Positions 32,657 to 41,328 of a DNA stretch of 64,000 nt are shown piece after piece (the stretch's first letter is position 1; the number at the start of each line of letters is the position of its first letter). The notes under the pieces are model-generated. The model had not been told where the DNA came from and did not search any database. It saw only the letters and a program-made list of their open reading frames with translations. This DNA comes from Stenotrophomonas maltophilia. Its GTDB lineage: Bacteria; Pseudomonadota; Gammaproteobacteria; Xanthomonadales; Xanthomonadaceae. A program made the position numbers and the translations under genes. Location: contig NZ_CP033877.1 in assembly GCF_006970445.1 (NCBI RefSeq), positions 4,410,750 through 4,474,749 of the forward strand, in the 5' to 3' direction.

Positions 32657-33388
32657 TCAGAACAGCCCGAAACGCTTCTTGGCCACGTTGGTGCGGCCGG
32701 GTTCGATCACGTCCTGGATCTTCTTCGCATCGAAGCGGTCGAGCAGCGCCTCGGCGCCCTTCTTCAGCTTCAGATCCATCTCTTCCGGATACAGCGGAAC
32801 CAGGGTCATGAAGCTGATGGTCTTGCCGTCGTCCAGTTCCAGCGTGGCGAATTCTTCCGGGGCAGTCACCGGTGGAAGCACGATGGCACCGTCGAAACCC
32901 ACGCCCGGCGCGTAGGGCTGGCTGGGATGGCCGTTGGGAATGGTGTGGCCGAAGCCCAGCCAGGTGTCGTACTCGTGCGGCAGCCGCGCCATGCCCTTCA
33001 GCAGGCGCACCGGCCAGTAGTTGCGTTCGTCCTCGAAGGCGTCCTGCGTGATCGGCCAGTCGGCCGGCAGGGTCACCATCAGCTCCATGTAGCGCGGCAC
33101 GTCCGTGTCCACCTCGGCGGGCACGGTCATCGGCAGGTCGCTCATGCCGGAGGTGACCAGACGCAGGTACGGGAACTGGTCATTGGCCGGTACCACGTGC
33201 ACGTCGATGTGCACCAGGTCGGAGATGATCTCGTGGAAGACACCGGACACCGGGCCCAGATGGCGCTCGATGTGCGCGCCGATCGCCTCGATGTGTTCTT
33301 CCCCCTGCGGCGGGGTGAAGTCCTTCTGCCGGCTGTGCACCATGATCGGGCTGCCGCCCGGGCTGACGTCGTCGAATGTGTTGCTCAT
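32657..33388 (-). CDS. Suppressor-of-fused (SUFU) domain protein
   Basis: A 243-residue soluble protein. The start ATG is preceded by AGGGAGCAGGAC; the frame is open 14 codons further up. It contains HLGPVSGVFHEIISDLVHIDVHVVPA, YLRLVTSGMSDLPMTVP, YMELMVTLPADWPI and GFDGAIVLPPVTAPEEF, the pattern of the bacterial SUFU family (a domain first known from the animal Hedgehog regulator). In bacteria, such proteins are often linked to toxin immunity, but no toxin gene is next to it here. Codon use matches neighbours. Function unknown. Confidence 0.87.
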   Translation of the reverse strand: MSNTFDDVSPGGSPIMVHSRQKDFTPPQGEEHIEAIGAHIERHLGPVSGVFHEIISDLVHIDVHVVPANDQFPYLRLVTSGMSDLPMTVPAEVDTDVPRYMELMVTLPADWPITQDAFEDERNYWPVRLLKGMARLPHEYDTWLGFGHTIPNGHPSQPYAPGVGFDGAIVLPPVTAPEEFATLELDDGKTISFMTLVPLYPEEMDLKLKKGAEALLDRFDAKKIQDVIEPGRTNVAKKRFGLF

Positions 33389-33513
33389 GTCCTGCTCCCT
33401 GGATGAGGCCACGGACCGGAGAGCAGGCATCCCCCGGCGCGCGCGGCGGTGCGTTCCCTGTCATCTACAGGACGCGGCAGGAACAGGCCGCATCCCCTGG
33501 CGCTGCGCCGGGC

Positions 33514-34437
33514 TCAGCCCTGGCGCGTACGCAGTTTTTCCAGCACGCCGTCCAGGGTATCCAGGTCGGTGTAATGGATGATCAGCTTGCCCTTGCCACC
33601 CCGGCCGTGGCTGATCGCCACCTTGGCACCCAGCGCTTCGGACAGTTCGGTTTCCAGCGAGGCGATGTCGGCCTGCTGCACTTTCGGTGTGGCGACCGGG
33701 CGGTTGCTCGGCACCTTGCCGGCCGCGAAGGCCTGCGCACGGCGCTCGACCTCGCGCACCGACCAGCCTTCATCGGCCGCTTCCTGTGCCAGCTTGCCGG
33801 CCAGCTCGGGGGCCAGTGTCAGCAGCGCGCGGGCGTGGCCCATTTCCAGGCGGCGGGTTTCCAGCAGCAGGCGGATCGCCACCGGCAGCTCCAGCAGGCG
33901 CAACAGGTTGGACACCGCCGCGCGTGAGCGGCCGACGGCCTCGGCGGCCTCGGCATGGGTCAGGGTGAATTCGCTGATCAGGCGCTGCAGCGCCTCGGCT
34001 TCTTCCAGCGGGTTGAGGTCTTCGCGCTGGATGTTCTCGATCAGCGCCATCGCGATGACGGTGCGGTCTTCCAGCTCGCGCACCACCACCGGCACTTCGT
34101 CCAGGCCGGCCAGCTGCGATGCGCGCCAACGGCGCTCACCGGCGACGATTTCGTAGTTGCCTGCCGGCAGCTGGCGCACCAGGATCGGCTGGATCACGCC
34201 CTGCGACTTGATCGAGTCGGCCAGCTCGGAGAGCTTGCCCTCGTCCATCTCGCGGCGCGGCTGGTACTTGCCCGGCTGCAGCTGGCCCACCGCCAGCTTG
34301 CGCAGCACTTCACCCGGCAGCGGCTCGATCACCGCGGTGGTGGCCTGCACCTGGCTGACCGCGCCTTTCGGGCCCAGCAGCGCATCCAGGCCACGGCCGA
34401 GGCCTCGCTTCTTGGCTGCCGGCTTGCTGCTGGTCAT
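33514..34437 (-). CDS. parB: Chromosome-partitioning protein ParB
   Basis: A 307-residue ParB. The N-terminal GLGRGLDALLG is the ParA-contacting motif; VGQLQPGKYQPRREMDEGKLSELADSI, IVAGERRWRAS and ENIQREDLNPLEEAEAL form the CTP-binding/parS-bridging domain, followed by a helix-turn-helix (LTHAEAAEAVGRSRAAVSNLLRLLEL) and a C-terminal dimer segment. It loads at parS and clamps onto DNA. It overlaps the parA stop by one base (TGATG). I did not find a clear 16-base parS (TGTTTCACGTGAAACA-like) nearby. Confidence 0.97.
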   Translation of the reverse strand: MTSSKPAAKKRGLGRGLDALLGPKGAVSQVQATTAVIEPLPGEVLRKLAVGQLQPGKYQPRREMDEGKLSELADSIKSQGVIQPILVRQLPAGNYEIVAGERRWRASQLAGLDEVPVVVRELEDRTVIAMALIENIQREDLNPLEEAEALQRLISEFTLTHAEAAEAVGRSRAAVSNLLRLLELPVAIRLLLETRRLEMGHARALLTLAPELAGKLAQEAADEGWSVREVERRAQAFAAGKVPSNRPVATPKVQQADIASLETELSEALGAKVAISHGRGGKGKLIIHYTDLDTLDGVLEKLRTRQG

Positions 34438-35234
34438 CAGACGGTCTCCACGGCCTTGGTGGCCTTGTTGCGTTCGTTGTTGCGGCGGATGATCTCGCCG
34501 GCCAGGCCCAGGTAGGCCACGCCACCGCGCGAGGCGCGGTCGTAGCCGACGATGCTCTGGCCATGGCTCGGCGCCTCGGCCAGGCGCACGTTGCGCGGCA
34601 CGATGGTGCGGAACACGCGGTCGCCGAAGTGCTCGGTGAGCTCGGCCGAGACCGCGTTGGCCAGGTTGTTGCGCACATCGAACATGGTGCGCAGCACGCC
34701 TTCGATCTCCAGCGCCGGGTTGAGGTTGGCACGCAGCGCTTCGATGGTTTCCACCAGCGCGCTCAGGCCTTCCAGTGCGTAGTACTCGCACTGCATCGGC
34801 ACGATCACCGAATCGGCGGCGGCCAGCGCGTTGAGCGTCAGCAGCGACAGCGCCGGCGGGCAGTCGATCAGGATGTAGTCGTACTCGTCGCGGATCGGTG
34901 CCAGCGCGCGCTTCAGCCGCTGCTCGCGCTCGCTCTGCGCCATCAGCTGGATCTCGGCAGCGGTCAGGTCGATGTTGCCGGGCAGCAGGTCGTAGCCTTC
35001 GGTGGTCTGCACGCGCACATCGGCGGCGCTGGACTCGCCCAGCAGCAGATCGTAGGTGGAGGAGACCAGCTCACGCTTGTCCACGCCACTGCCCATGGTC
35101 GCGTTGCCCTGCGAATCCAGGTCGACCAACAGCACGCGCTTGGGTGCGTTGGCCAGGGAAGCGGCCAGGTTGACGGCGGTCGTGGTCTTGCCGACGCCAC
35201 CCTTCTGGTTGGCGATGGCGATGATGCGGGCCAT
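34437..35234 (-). CDS. parA: Chromosome-partitioning ATPase ParA
   Basis: A 265-residue ParA/Soj protein. Deviant Walker A NQKGGVGKTTTAVNLAASL, Walker A' VLLVDLDSQGNATMGSG, and Walker B YILIDCPPALSLLTLNALA are all present. It binds nucleoid DNA as an ATP dimer and pulls ParB-parS complexes. The ATG is set by the MARIIAIANQKGG start of the family; 31 additional open codons upstream do not match. Gene order parB-parA-rsmG is the common one in Xanthomonadaceae. Confidence 0.97.
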   Translation of the reverse strand: MARIIAIANQKGGVGKTTTAVNLAASLANAPKRVLLVDLDSQGNATMGSGVDKRELVSSTYDLLLGESSAADVRVQTTEGYDLLPGNIDLTAAEIQLMAQSEREQRLKRALAPIRDEYDYILIDCPPALSLLTLNALAAADSVIVPMQCEYYALEGLSALVETIEALRANLNPALEIEGVLRTMFDVRNNLANAVSAELTEHFGDRVFRTIVPRNVRLAEAPSHGQSIVGYDRASRGGVAYLGLAGEIIRRNNERNKATKAVETV

Positions 35235-35346
35235 GCGGGTGTGCCTCGTCGACGTGTGCTGGGACCGGTCATTATGCGTACAACCGGCCCCTTGCGGAAA
35301 TCGTGGATCGCCAACCCGTTGTTCCACAAAGGGCTGGCGGCGGGAA

Positions 35347-35985
35347 TCAGGGGCCTGTAACAGTGACCAGGTGGCGTTCGCCGGCCAGGCCGGGCACGCT
35401 CAACGGGGTCACCTCACGCACCTGCCAGCCATCCGGCAGGTCCGCGATCTCTTCATGCGGGTAGACGCCCTTCATGGCCAGCAGTACGCCGCCGGGGCGC
35501 AGCAGGTGGCCACCGACGCGGACGATCCCCGCCAGGGTGTCCATCGCGCGCGCGGTCAGCTGGTCGTAGCGGCCGGCCTCGTCCAGCGCCTCGGCGCGCG
35601 ATTCGGCCACGCGGGCGTTGTCCAGGCCGAGCTGGCGCACGGCCTCGCGCATGAAGCGCGCCTTCTTGCCGTTGCTTTCCACCAGGGTGACCTGCAGGCC
35701 CGGGCAGGCGATCGCCAGCGGGATGCCGGGCAACCCGGGACCGGTGCCGAGGTCGGCCAGGCTGCCATCAGCCACGAACGGCTGCATCGCCAGCGAGTCG
35801 AGCAGGTGGCGGGTGACCATCTCCTGCGGATCGCGGATGGCGGTGAGGTTGTAGGTGCCGTTCCAGCGGTGCAGCAGGGCCAGGTAGCGCAGCAGCGGCG
35901 GCGCCAGCGCGGCGTCCAGGCCCATGCTGGCCAGGCCCTGTTCCAGCGTGGCAGACACGCTGGCGGGAAGTGGGTGTTCGCTCAT
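35347..35985 (-). CDS. rsmG: 16S rRNA (guanine-527-N7)-methyltransferase
   Basis: A 212-residue GidB/RsmG methyltransferase. The SAM-binding motif [18 protein letters not shown] and [21 protein letters not shown] are visible, as is the family's [20 protein letters not shown] near the N-terminus. It methylates G527 of 16S rRNA; loss gives low-level streptomycin resistance in other bacteria. It is upstream of parA in the same direction with 112 bases between. Confidence 0.96.
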   Translation of the reverse strand: MSEHPLPASVSATLEQGLASMGLDAALAPPLLRYLALLHRWNGTYNLTAIRDPQEMVTRHLLDSLAMQPFVADGSLADLGTGPGLPGIPLAIACPGLQVTLVESNGKKARFMREAVRQLGLDNARVAESRAEALDEAGRYDQLTARAMDTLAGIVRVGGHLLRPGGVLLAMKGVYPHEEIADLPDGWQVREVTPLSVPGLAGERHLVTVTGP

Positions 35986-36024
35986 GCCGCCATTATCGCC
36001 GGTTTTGCGCGCTGATTCCCCGCT

Positions 36025-36624
36025 TCAGTGTGGATACCAGGCCAATGCCGCACGGAACTGGCCAGTGGCCTGCCATTCGTGCAGGTGCCAGCGCGCGGCC
36101 TCGCCCAGTTCCGGGTCGCACCAGCGCAGGTGCAGGGCGCCATCGGCCCCCGGCGCCAGCTGCAGGCGGTGCAGGCCGAACGAGATGCCCTGGCCGTGCG
36201 CCTTCAGGATGGCCTCCTTGATGCACCACACGCGGAAGAACCAGTGCTCGCGCCCGGCCGCGTCCAGGCTTTCCAGCCAGGCCACCTCCTCGGGGTGGAA
36301 GAAGCGCTGCACGATCTCCAGCAGGCGGGCCCGCGGCCGCAGCAGCTCCAGGTCCACGCCCAGCCGCACGCCTTCGCCCAGCGCCACCAGCAGCACCTCG
36401 CCGCTGTGGCTCCAGCCGGTGCCGTAGTGGGCCAGCGCGCCGCTCAGTTCCGGTCGGCCCTTGTCATCGCGGACCAGCGGCAGCGTCTCCGGGTCGGCGC
36501 CCAATGCCTGCGCCAGCACCTGGCGTGCCTGCGGTTCACCGCGGTGCCCCGGCACGTGCGGGCAGCGCCACACCGTCACCGGACCGAAGCGCCACGGGCC
36601 GTCGAGGGTGGCTGGCAGGCTCAT
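36025..36624 (-). CDS. 4'-phosphopantetheinyl transferase (Sfp type)
   Basis: A 199-residue Sfp-type enzyme that activates carrier proteins with the CoA-derived arm. Motifs: GVDLELLRPR (the GxDxE metal site), FFHPEEVAWL and WFFRVWCIKEAILKAHGQGI (the W-x-KEA-x-x-K pattern). Length and the lack of an AcpS-like trimer core indicate the Sfp/AcpT group, used for polyketide, siderophore or fatty-acid carriers. The start is uncertain: an ATG at MSLPATLDG or a GTG nine codons earlier. No biosynthetic cluster is in this window. Confidence 0.87.
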   Translation of the reverse strand: MSLPATLDGPWRFGPVTVWRCPHVPGHRGEPQARQVLAQALGADPETLPLVRDDKGRPELSGALAHYGTGWSHSGEVLLVALGEGVRLGVDLELLRPRARLLEIVQRFFHPEEVAWLESLDAAGREHWFFRVWCIKEAILKAHGQGISFGLHRLQLAPGADGALHLRWCDPELGEAARWHLHEWQATGQFRAALAWYPH

Positions 36625-36708
36625 CCGCACGCGCCCATCACGCAATTCCACGACGGGTTCACAGCCCTGCGCGTCAACTGGTCACAGTTCCCCACCGGAG
36701 GTTCGATC

Positions 36709-36960
36709 ATGGGCATCATCATCTGGCTGATCGTCGGCGGCATCGTAGGCTGGCTGGCCAGCATCATCATGAAGCGCGATGCCCAGCAGGGCATCATCCT
36801 CAACATCGTGGTCGGCATCGTCGGCGCGCTGATTTCCGGCTGGCTGTTCGGCGGCGGCATCAACGAAGCGATCACCATCCGCACCTTCCTGTTCTCGCTG
36901 ATCGGTGCGGTGATCCTGCTGGCGATCGTCAACCTGTTCACCCGCAAGAGCATACGCTGA
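36709..36960 (+). CDS. GlsB/YeaQ/YmgE family membrane protein
   Basis: An 83-residue protein with three short hydrophobic segments (residues 1-20, 28-48, 58-78) and glycine pattern MGIIIWLIVGGIVGWLASIIM, NIVVGIVGALISGWLFGGG, characteristic of the transglycosylase-associated (GlsB/YmgE) family of stress-induced inner-membrane proteins. CGGAGG precedes the ATG at good spacing. It is divergent from the phosphopantetheinyl transferase. The exact role in the family is not established. Confidence 0.88.
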   Translation: MGIIIWLIVGGIVGWLASIIMKRDAQQGIILNIVVGIVGALISGWLFGGGINEAITIRTFLFSLIGAVILLAIVNLFTRKSIR

Positions 36961-36970
36961 CGCGGCCGTC

Positions 36971-36990
36971 GTGCCGGCCGCTGGCCGGCA
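36971..36990. repeat. Single SMAG-like palindrome
   Basis: GTCGTGCCGGCCGC followed by the TGGCCGGCA arm, the same core as the GTAGTGCCGGCC elements but with GTCG in place of GTAG. It lies just after the GlsB-type gene. Confidence 0.65.
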
Positions 36991-37000
36991 GACGCATCAC

Positions 37001-37029
37001 AACGGGCCCGGCAATCGTCGGGCCCCGTT
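37001..37029. terminator. Possible bidirectional terminator hairpin
   Basis: AACGGGCCCG, eight bases, CGGGCCCCGTT: a strong stem with one bulge between the convergent GlsB-type gene and xthA. U-tracts are short on both sides, so termination is likely but not certain. Confidence 0.4.
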
Positions 37030-37032
37030 CGT

Positions 37033-37800
37033 TCAACCGATCTGCACCCACGCCGGCGCATGGTCGCTCGGGCGTTCCCAGGTACGCGGCTCGCGGTCGA
37101 TGCCCGAGGCCACCGCACTGCCCTTCAGCGCATCGGAGACCAGGGTCAGGTCGATGCGCAGGCCCAGGTTGCGGCGGAAACCGGCGGCACGGTAATCCCA
37201 CCAGCTGAACACACCGGCCTCGTCGTTGTGCAGGCGGAAGCCATCGTGCAGGCCCAGCTGCAGCAGCTTGTTCAATGCGCCGCGCTCGGCGGTGGAGGTC
37301 AGGATGTGGTTTTCGTTCCACACCTCCGGGTCGTGCACATCGCGCGCGTCCGGGGCGATGTTGAAATCGCCCATCACGATCAGCTTCGGGTGCCGCTGCA
37401 GTTCTTCGGCGATCCAGGCATGCACCGCCTCCAGCCAGCGCAGCTTGTATTCGTACTTGTCGGTGCCGATGTCCTGGCCGTTGACCACGTACAGGTTGAT
37501 CACCCGCAAGTCGCCGAAGGTACCGGCGATGACGCGCTTCTGCTCGTCCTCGAAGCCGGGAATGCCGATCTGCACGTCCTGCGCCGGCTCACGCGACAGC
37601 AGCGCCACGCCGTTGTAGGTCTTCTGGCCGGCGAACACGCTGCGGTAGCCCGCGCCGATCAGCGCCGAATCGGGGAACTTGTGGTCCTCCAGCTTGGTTT
37701 CCTGGATACCGACGATGTCCGGGCCGAAATCCTTGAGCCACTGCTCCAGGTGCGGCAGGCGGACATTGAGCGAATTGACGTTCCACGAGGCGATCTTCAT
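37033..37800 (-). CDS. xthA: Exodeoxyribonuclease III
   Basis: A 255-residue AP endonuclease of the ExoIII family. It cuts 5' of abasic sites and removes 3' blocking groups. Motifs seen: MKIASWNVNSLNVRLPHL, GIQETKLEDHKFP (catalytic Glu), VNLYVVNGQDIGT-like segment, VMGDFNIAPDARDVHDP, RIDLTLVS and ERPSDHAPAWV (catalytic His). All acidic and histidine residues of the active site are present. Transcribed toward the GlsB-type gene. Stands alone between repeat clusters. Confidence 0.96.
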   Translation of the reverse strand: MKIASWNVNSLNVRLPHLEQWLKDFGPDIVGIQETKLEDHKFPDSALIGAGYRSVFAGQKTYNGVALLSREPAQDVQIGIPGFEDEQKRVIAGTFGDLRVINLYVVNGQDIGTDKYEYKLRWLEAVHAWIAEELQRHPKLIVMGDFNIAPDARDVHDPEVWNENHILTSTAERGALNKLLQLGLHDGFRLHNDEAGVFSWWDYRAAGFRRNLGLRIDLTLVSDALKGSAVASGIDREPRTWERPSDHAPAWVQIG

Positions 37801-37841
37801 GGGGGCATTCTACCCGGGTGGGCCGCCCATGCCCCGGTCGT

Positions 37842-37977
37842 CGCCAACCTTGGTTGGCGCGGGTCGGTCCACGCATGCCAACCAAGCTTGGCACCTACCG
37901 GTAGTGCCGGCCGCTGGCCGGCAACTCCATGAACCCTCGGCGAGACCCTGCATTTGCCGGCCAGCGGCCGGCACTAC
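37842..37977. repeat. SMAG cluster between xthA and calB-like gene
   Basis: Palindromes: CGCCAACCTTGGTTGGCG; TGCCAACCAAGCTTGGCAC + CTAC; and a mirror pair GTAGTGCCGGCC... / ...GGCCGGCACTAC separated by about 30 bases. The CTAC at the right end, read on the minus strand, supplies the TAG stop codon of the aldehyde dehydrogenase gene. Confidence 0.9.
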
Positions 37978-39383
37978 CGAAGCAGCAGCTTCAACAACCC
38001 CGCAATCTTCGAATACGGCGGCCGCAGCCGGTCACTGGCGGCCCAGCGCGACTGCCACAGCACCGGCAGCCGCTTGCTCATCGCATCGAATCCGGCGCGG
38101 CCGTGGTACGCCCCCATGCCGCTGGCCCCTACCCCGCCAAACGGCAGGCTATCGGCGGCGAAATGCAGCAGCGTGTCATTGACCGTCACCCCACCGGCCA
38201 CCACCTGGCCGAGGATGCGCTCCACCGTGGCCCGGTCATGGCTGAAGGGATACAGCGCCAGCGGTCGATCACGGGACAGTACGTCGGCCAGCGCCGCCTC
38301 CAGGTCCGGGTACGCCCGCAGCGGCAGGATCGGCCCGAAGATCTCCTCGCGCATCAGCTCCAGGTCGTCCGGCGGGTCCAGCACCACGGTCGGCACCAAC
38401 AGGCGCTCGCGGTCGGCGCGCGCCTCATCCACCTGCGCCAGCGGAATGACCGGCACGCCGCGTTCGCGCGCTTGCGCCAGATAGCCCTGCAGGCGCCGGT
38501 ACTGGCCTTCGTTGATGATGCGCGTGTAGTCGTCGGCGCTGCTGAAATCACCGTAGCGCTCGCGTACCTGCTGCTGCAGCGCCTGCACGAACTCACGCTG
38601 GCGCGCGGTATCGATCAGCACGTAGTCCGGTGCGATGCAGGTCTGCCCGGCGTTGAACCATTTTCCGGTGGCGAGCCGCGCTGCGGCTTTATCCAGCGGG
38701 AAATCGCGACAGACAATCGCCGGCGACTTGCCGCCCAGTTCCAGCGTGACCGGTACCAGATGTTCGGCCGCTGCGGCCATCACCTTGCGGCCAACGGCCG
38801 TGGAGCCGGTGAACAGCAGATGGTCCAGCGGCAGCGACGACACCGCCGCGGCCACGTCCGCCTCGCCCTGCACCACCGCCACGCGATCGGGCGGAAACAC
38901 ACTGGCCAGCAGATCAGCCAGGAACGCGCTGGTGCGCGGCGTATGTTCGGAGGGCTTCAACAGCACGTGGTTGCCGGCGGCGATGGCGGTGGCCAGCGGC
39001 ACCAATGCCAGCGTGACCGGGTAGTTCCAGGGCGAGATCACCCCGACCACGCCCAACGGCGTCGGCCGCAGCTGCGCGCGCGCCGGCCACAGCCGCCAAC
39101 CGGCGCCGACCCGCTGCGGCTTCGACCAGCGCCGCAGATGGCGGCGCAGGTGGTCGATGGCCGACAGCACGCTCATGCCATCGGCCAGCTTCGATTCGAC
39201 GTGGGCGCGGTGGCCGAAGTCCTCGGCGATGGCCTGGGCCATTTCGTCCAGGCGTGGCCTCAGCGCCTCGCGCAGGCGGCGCAGGTCATTCTCGCGCTGG
39301 TCCAGCGACGGGCGCTGCGACTGCCAGGCGCTGCGCAGGGTGTGCAGGAGGGCGGGAAGGTCTGTCGGCGTGGTGGTGGTCAT
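37974..39383 (-). CDS. Coniferyl-aldehyde-type dehydrogenase
   Basis: A 469-residue NAD(P)-dependent aldehyde dehydrogenase of the CalB (coniferyl aldehyde dehydrogenase) group. VISPWNYPVTLALVPLATAIAAGN, FTGSTAVGRKVM, VTLELGGKSPAIVC (general-base Glu) and FNAGQTCIAPDYVLI (catalytic Cys) are in place. It would oxidise aromatic or long-chain aldehydes to acids. I start at MTTTTPTDLPALL; 27 open codons upstream come from a SMAG pair. The stop TAG comes from the neighbouring GTAG element, so the last residue and stop were shaped by the repeat. Confidence 0.9.
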   Translation of the reverse strand: MTTTTPTDLPALLHTLRSAWQSQRPSLDQRENDLRRLREALRPRLDEMAQAIAEDFGHRAHVESKLADGMSVLSAIDHLRRHLRRWSKPQRVGAGWRLWPARAQLRPTPLGVVGVISPWNYPVTLALVPLATAIAAGNHVLLKPSEHTPRTSAFLADLLASVFPPDRVAVVQGEADVAAAVSSLPLDHLLFTGSTAVGRKVMAAAAEHLVPVTLELGGKSPAIVCRDFPLDKAAARLATGKWFNAGQTCIAPDYVLIDTARQREFVQALQQQVRERYGDFSSADDYTRIINEGQYRRLQGYLAQARERGVPVIPLAQVDEARADRERLLVPTVVLDPPDDLELMREEIFGPILPLRAYPDLEAALADVLSRDRPLALYPFSHDRATVERILGQVVAGGVTVNDTLLHFAADSLPFGGVGASGMGAYHGRAGFDAMSKRLPVLWQSRWAASDRLRPPYSKIAGLLKLLLR

Positions 39384-39417
39384 GGGCCGACTATACGGCG
39401 TGCTGTGCAGCGCAATG

Positions 39418-39495
39418 GTAGTGCCGGCCGCTGGCCGGCAGCCCCATGGATCTCCGGCATACATCGTGCATTTGCCGGCCAGCGGCCGGCACTAC
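39418..39495. repeat. SMAG mirror pair
   Basis: GTAGTGCCGGCC-GC-TGGCCGGCA on the left and its mirror ending in GGCACTAC on the right, separated by about 35 bases. It lies upstream of the aldehyde dehydrogenase start and next to the transporter's terminator. Confidence 0.9.
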
Positions 39496-39500
39496 CAAAC

Positions 39501-39527
39501 AAAAAGGCCGCGGTCTGCACCGCGGCC
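39501..39527 (-). terminator. Terminator of the MHS transporter gene
   Basis: Minus strand: GGCCGCGGT, GCAG, ACCGCGGCC, then TTTTTG. Nine perfect G/C-rich pairs plus U-tract, about 40 bases after the transporter stop; a GTGCCGACCGTTGGTCGGCAC palindrome (39543-39563) lies between. Confidence 0.9.
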
Positions 39528-39568
39528 CCTGAAACCCGGTGGGTGCCGACCGTTGGTCGGCACGCCGG

Positions 39569-41230
39569 TTACTTGGTGATATCCACGTCCTTGGTCTCGC
39601 GCAGGAACAGGCCGCCGATCACCACCGACATCAGAGCGATGATGATCGGGTACCACAGGCCGTAGTACAGGTTGCCGGTACCGGCCACCAGCGCGAACGA
39701 GATCGCCGGCAGGAAGCCACCGAACCAGCCGTTGCCGATGTGGTACGGCAGCGACATCGAGGTGTAGCGGATGCGGGTCGGGAACAGTTCGACCAGGTAG
39801 GCGGCGATCGGGCCGTAGACCATGGTCACGTACAGCACCAGCAGCCACAGCATGAAGATGGTGCCGGCGATGTTGATGCGGGCGCCATCAGCCTTGGCCG
39901 GATACCCGGCGGTGGTCAGGGCGGTCTTCAGTTCCGCACCGAACGCATCGGCCTTGGCCTTGCCGTCTTCCTTGGTCAGGCCGGCGGCCTCATACGAGGT
40001 GACGCTGGCGCTGCCCACGTTCACCATCGCCAGCGAACCGGCGGCGGCGGGCTGCACGTCGTACGGCACACCGGCCTTGGTCAGCGCGGCGGTAGCCACG
40101 TCGCAGGAGCTGGTGAACTTGCGCAGGCCAACCGGATCGAACTGGAACGAGCAGGTGTTCGGATCGGCCACGACCAGGGCCGGCGAGCTGCTGCGGGCTT
40201 CTTCGATGGCCGGGTTGGCGAAGTGGGTCAGGCCCTTGAAGATCGGGATGTAGGTGACGGCCGCCAGCAGGCAGCCGGCCAGGATGATCTTCTTGCGGCC
40301 GATACGGTCGGACAGCCAACCGAAGAAGATGAAGAACGGCACGCCCAGCGCCAGCGCGGCCGCGATCAGCAGGTAGGAGGTGGTGGCATCGACCTTCAGC
40401 ATGCTGCTGAGGAAGAACAGCGCGTAGAACTGGCCGCCGTACCAGACCACGGCCTGGCCGGCCGCGGCACCGAGCAGGACCAGCAGCATCAGCTTCAGGT
40501 TGCCGCCCTTCAGGCTGTCACGGAACGGGGTCTTGGAACCCTTGCCCTCGGACTTCATCTGCTGGAACAGCGGCGACTCACTCAGCTGCAGGCGGATCCA
40601 CACGGACACGCCCAGCAGCAGGATCGAGACCAGGAACGGAATGCGCCAGCCCCAGGCTTCGAAGGCTTCGTTGCCGAGGAAGTAGCGGCAGGCCAGGATG
40701 ATCAGCAGCGACATGAACAGGCCGAGCGTGGCGGTGCACTGGATGAAGCTGGTGTACAGGCCACGCTTGTCGTCCGGCGCATGCTCGGCCACGTAGGTGG
40801 CGGCACCGCCGTATTCGCCGCCCATCGCCAGGCCCTGGGCCAGGCGCAGGATGATCAGGATCACCGGAGCGGCGAAACCGATCGATGCGTAGTTGGGCAG
40901 CACGCCGACCAGGAAGGTCGAGATGCCCATGATCAGGATGGTGACCAGGAAGGTGTACTTGCGGCCGATGCGGTCGCCGAGGCTGCCGAAGAAGGCCGCG
41001 CCGAACGGACGCACGAAGAAGCCGGCGGCGAACGCCAGCAGGGCGAAGATCATGCCTGTGGTTTCATTCACGCCGCTGAAGAACTGCTTGGCGATGATGG
41101 CGGCGAGCGAGCCGTACAGGAAGAAGTCATACCACTCGAACACCGTGCCGAGGCTCGATGCGAAGATGACCTTCTTGTGGCCCTGGGTCAGGGTGCCCGC
41201 TTTGTGTGCGGCGCTGGGTGTACTGGACAT
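39569..41230 (-). CDS. MFS transporter, metabolite:H+ symporter (MHS) family
   Basis: A 553-residue transporter with about 12 spans. The MHS family pattern is clear: VIFASSLGTVFEWYDFFLYG at the start, GDRIGRK in the TM2-3 loop and SDRIGRK in the TM8-9 loop, RYTSMSLPYHIGNGWFGG late. Members take up organic acids, citrate, shikimate, proline or betaine with protons. An unusual 115-residue insertion sits just before TM9 (NPAIEEARSSS... to ...KADGARIN) with two cysteines, CSFQFDP and SSCDVATA. It is downstream of a porin gene and near acs, so uptake of a carboxylate is plausible but unproven. Start is MSSTPSAAHKAG. Confidence 0.9.
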   Translation of the reverse strand: MSSTPSAAHKAGTLTQGHKKVIFASSLGTVFEWYDFFLYGSLAAIIAKQFFSGVNETTGMIFALLAFAAGFFVRPFGAAFFGSLGDRIGRKYTFLVTILIMGISTFLVGVLPNYASIGFAAPVILIILRLAQGLAMGGEYGGAATYVAEHAPDDKRGLYTSFIQCTATLGLFMSLLIILACRYFLGNEAFEAWGWRIPFLVSILLLGVSVWIRLQLSESPLFQQMKSEGKGSKTPFRDSLKGGNLKLMLLVLLGAAAGQAVVWYGGQFYALFFLSSMLKVDATTSYLLIAAALALGVPFFIFFGWLSDRIGRKKIILAGCLLAAVTYIPIFKGLTHFANPAIEEARSSSPALVVADPNTCSFQFDPVGLRKFTSSCDVATAALTKAGVPYDVQPAAAGSLAMVNVGSASVTSYEAAGLTKEDGKAKADAFGAELKTALTTAGYPAKADGARINIAGTIFMLWLLVLYVTMVYGPIAAYLVELFPTRIRYTSMSLPYHIGNGWFGGFLPAISFALVAGTGNLYYGLWYPIIIALMSVVIGGLFLRETKDVDITK

Positions 41231-41251
41231 GGGACGCTTTCCCTCTGTGGA

Positions 41252-41324
41252 TGCCGACCTGGGTCGGTGGGTGCCGACCGTTGGTCGGCACACAATCTCT
41301 GTAGGTGCCGACCTTGGTCGGCAC
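41252..41324. repeat. Three SMAG palindromes between transporter and porin genes
   Basis: TGCCGACCTGGGTCGG; GTGCCGACCGTTGGTCGGCAC; GTAGGTGCCGACCTTGGTCGGCAC. They fill the gap of about 100 bases between the start of the transporter gene and the end of the porin gene, so a transcript from the porin gene would carry these hairpins. Confidence 0.85.
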
Positions 41325-41328
41325 TCCT

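Noticed and set aside
33514..36000. A parS site near parAB
   Set aside because: No 16-base match close to TGTTTCACGTGAAACA was found by eye; parS may be outside the window.
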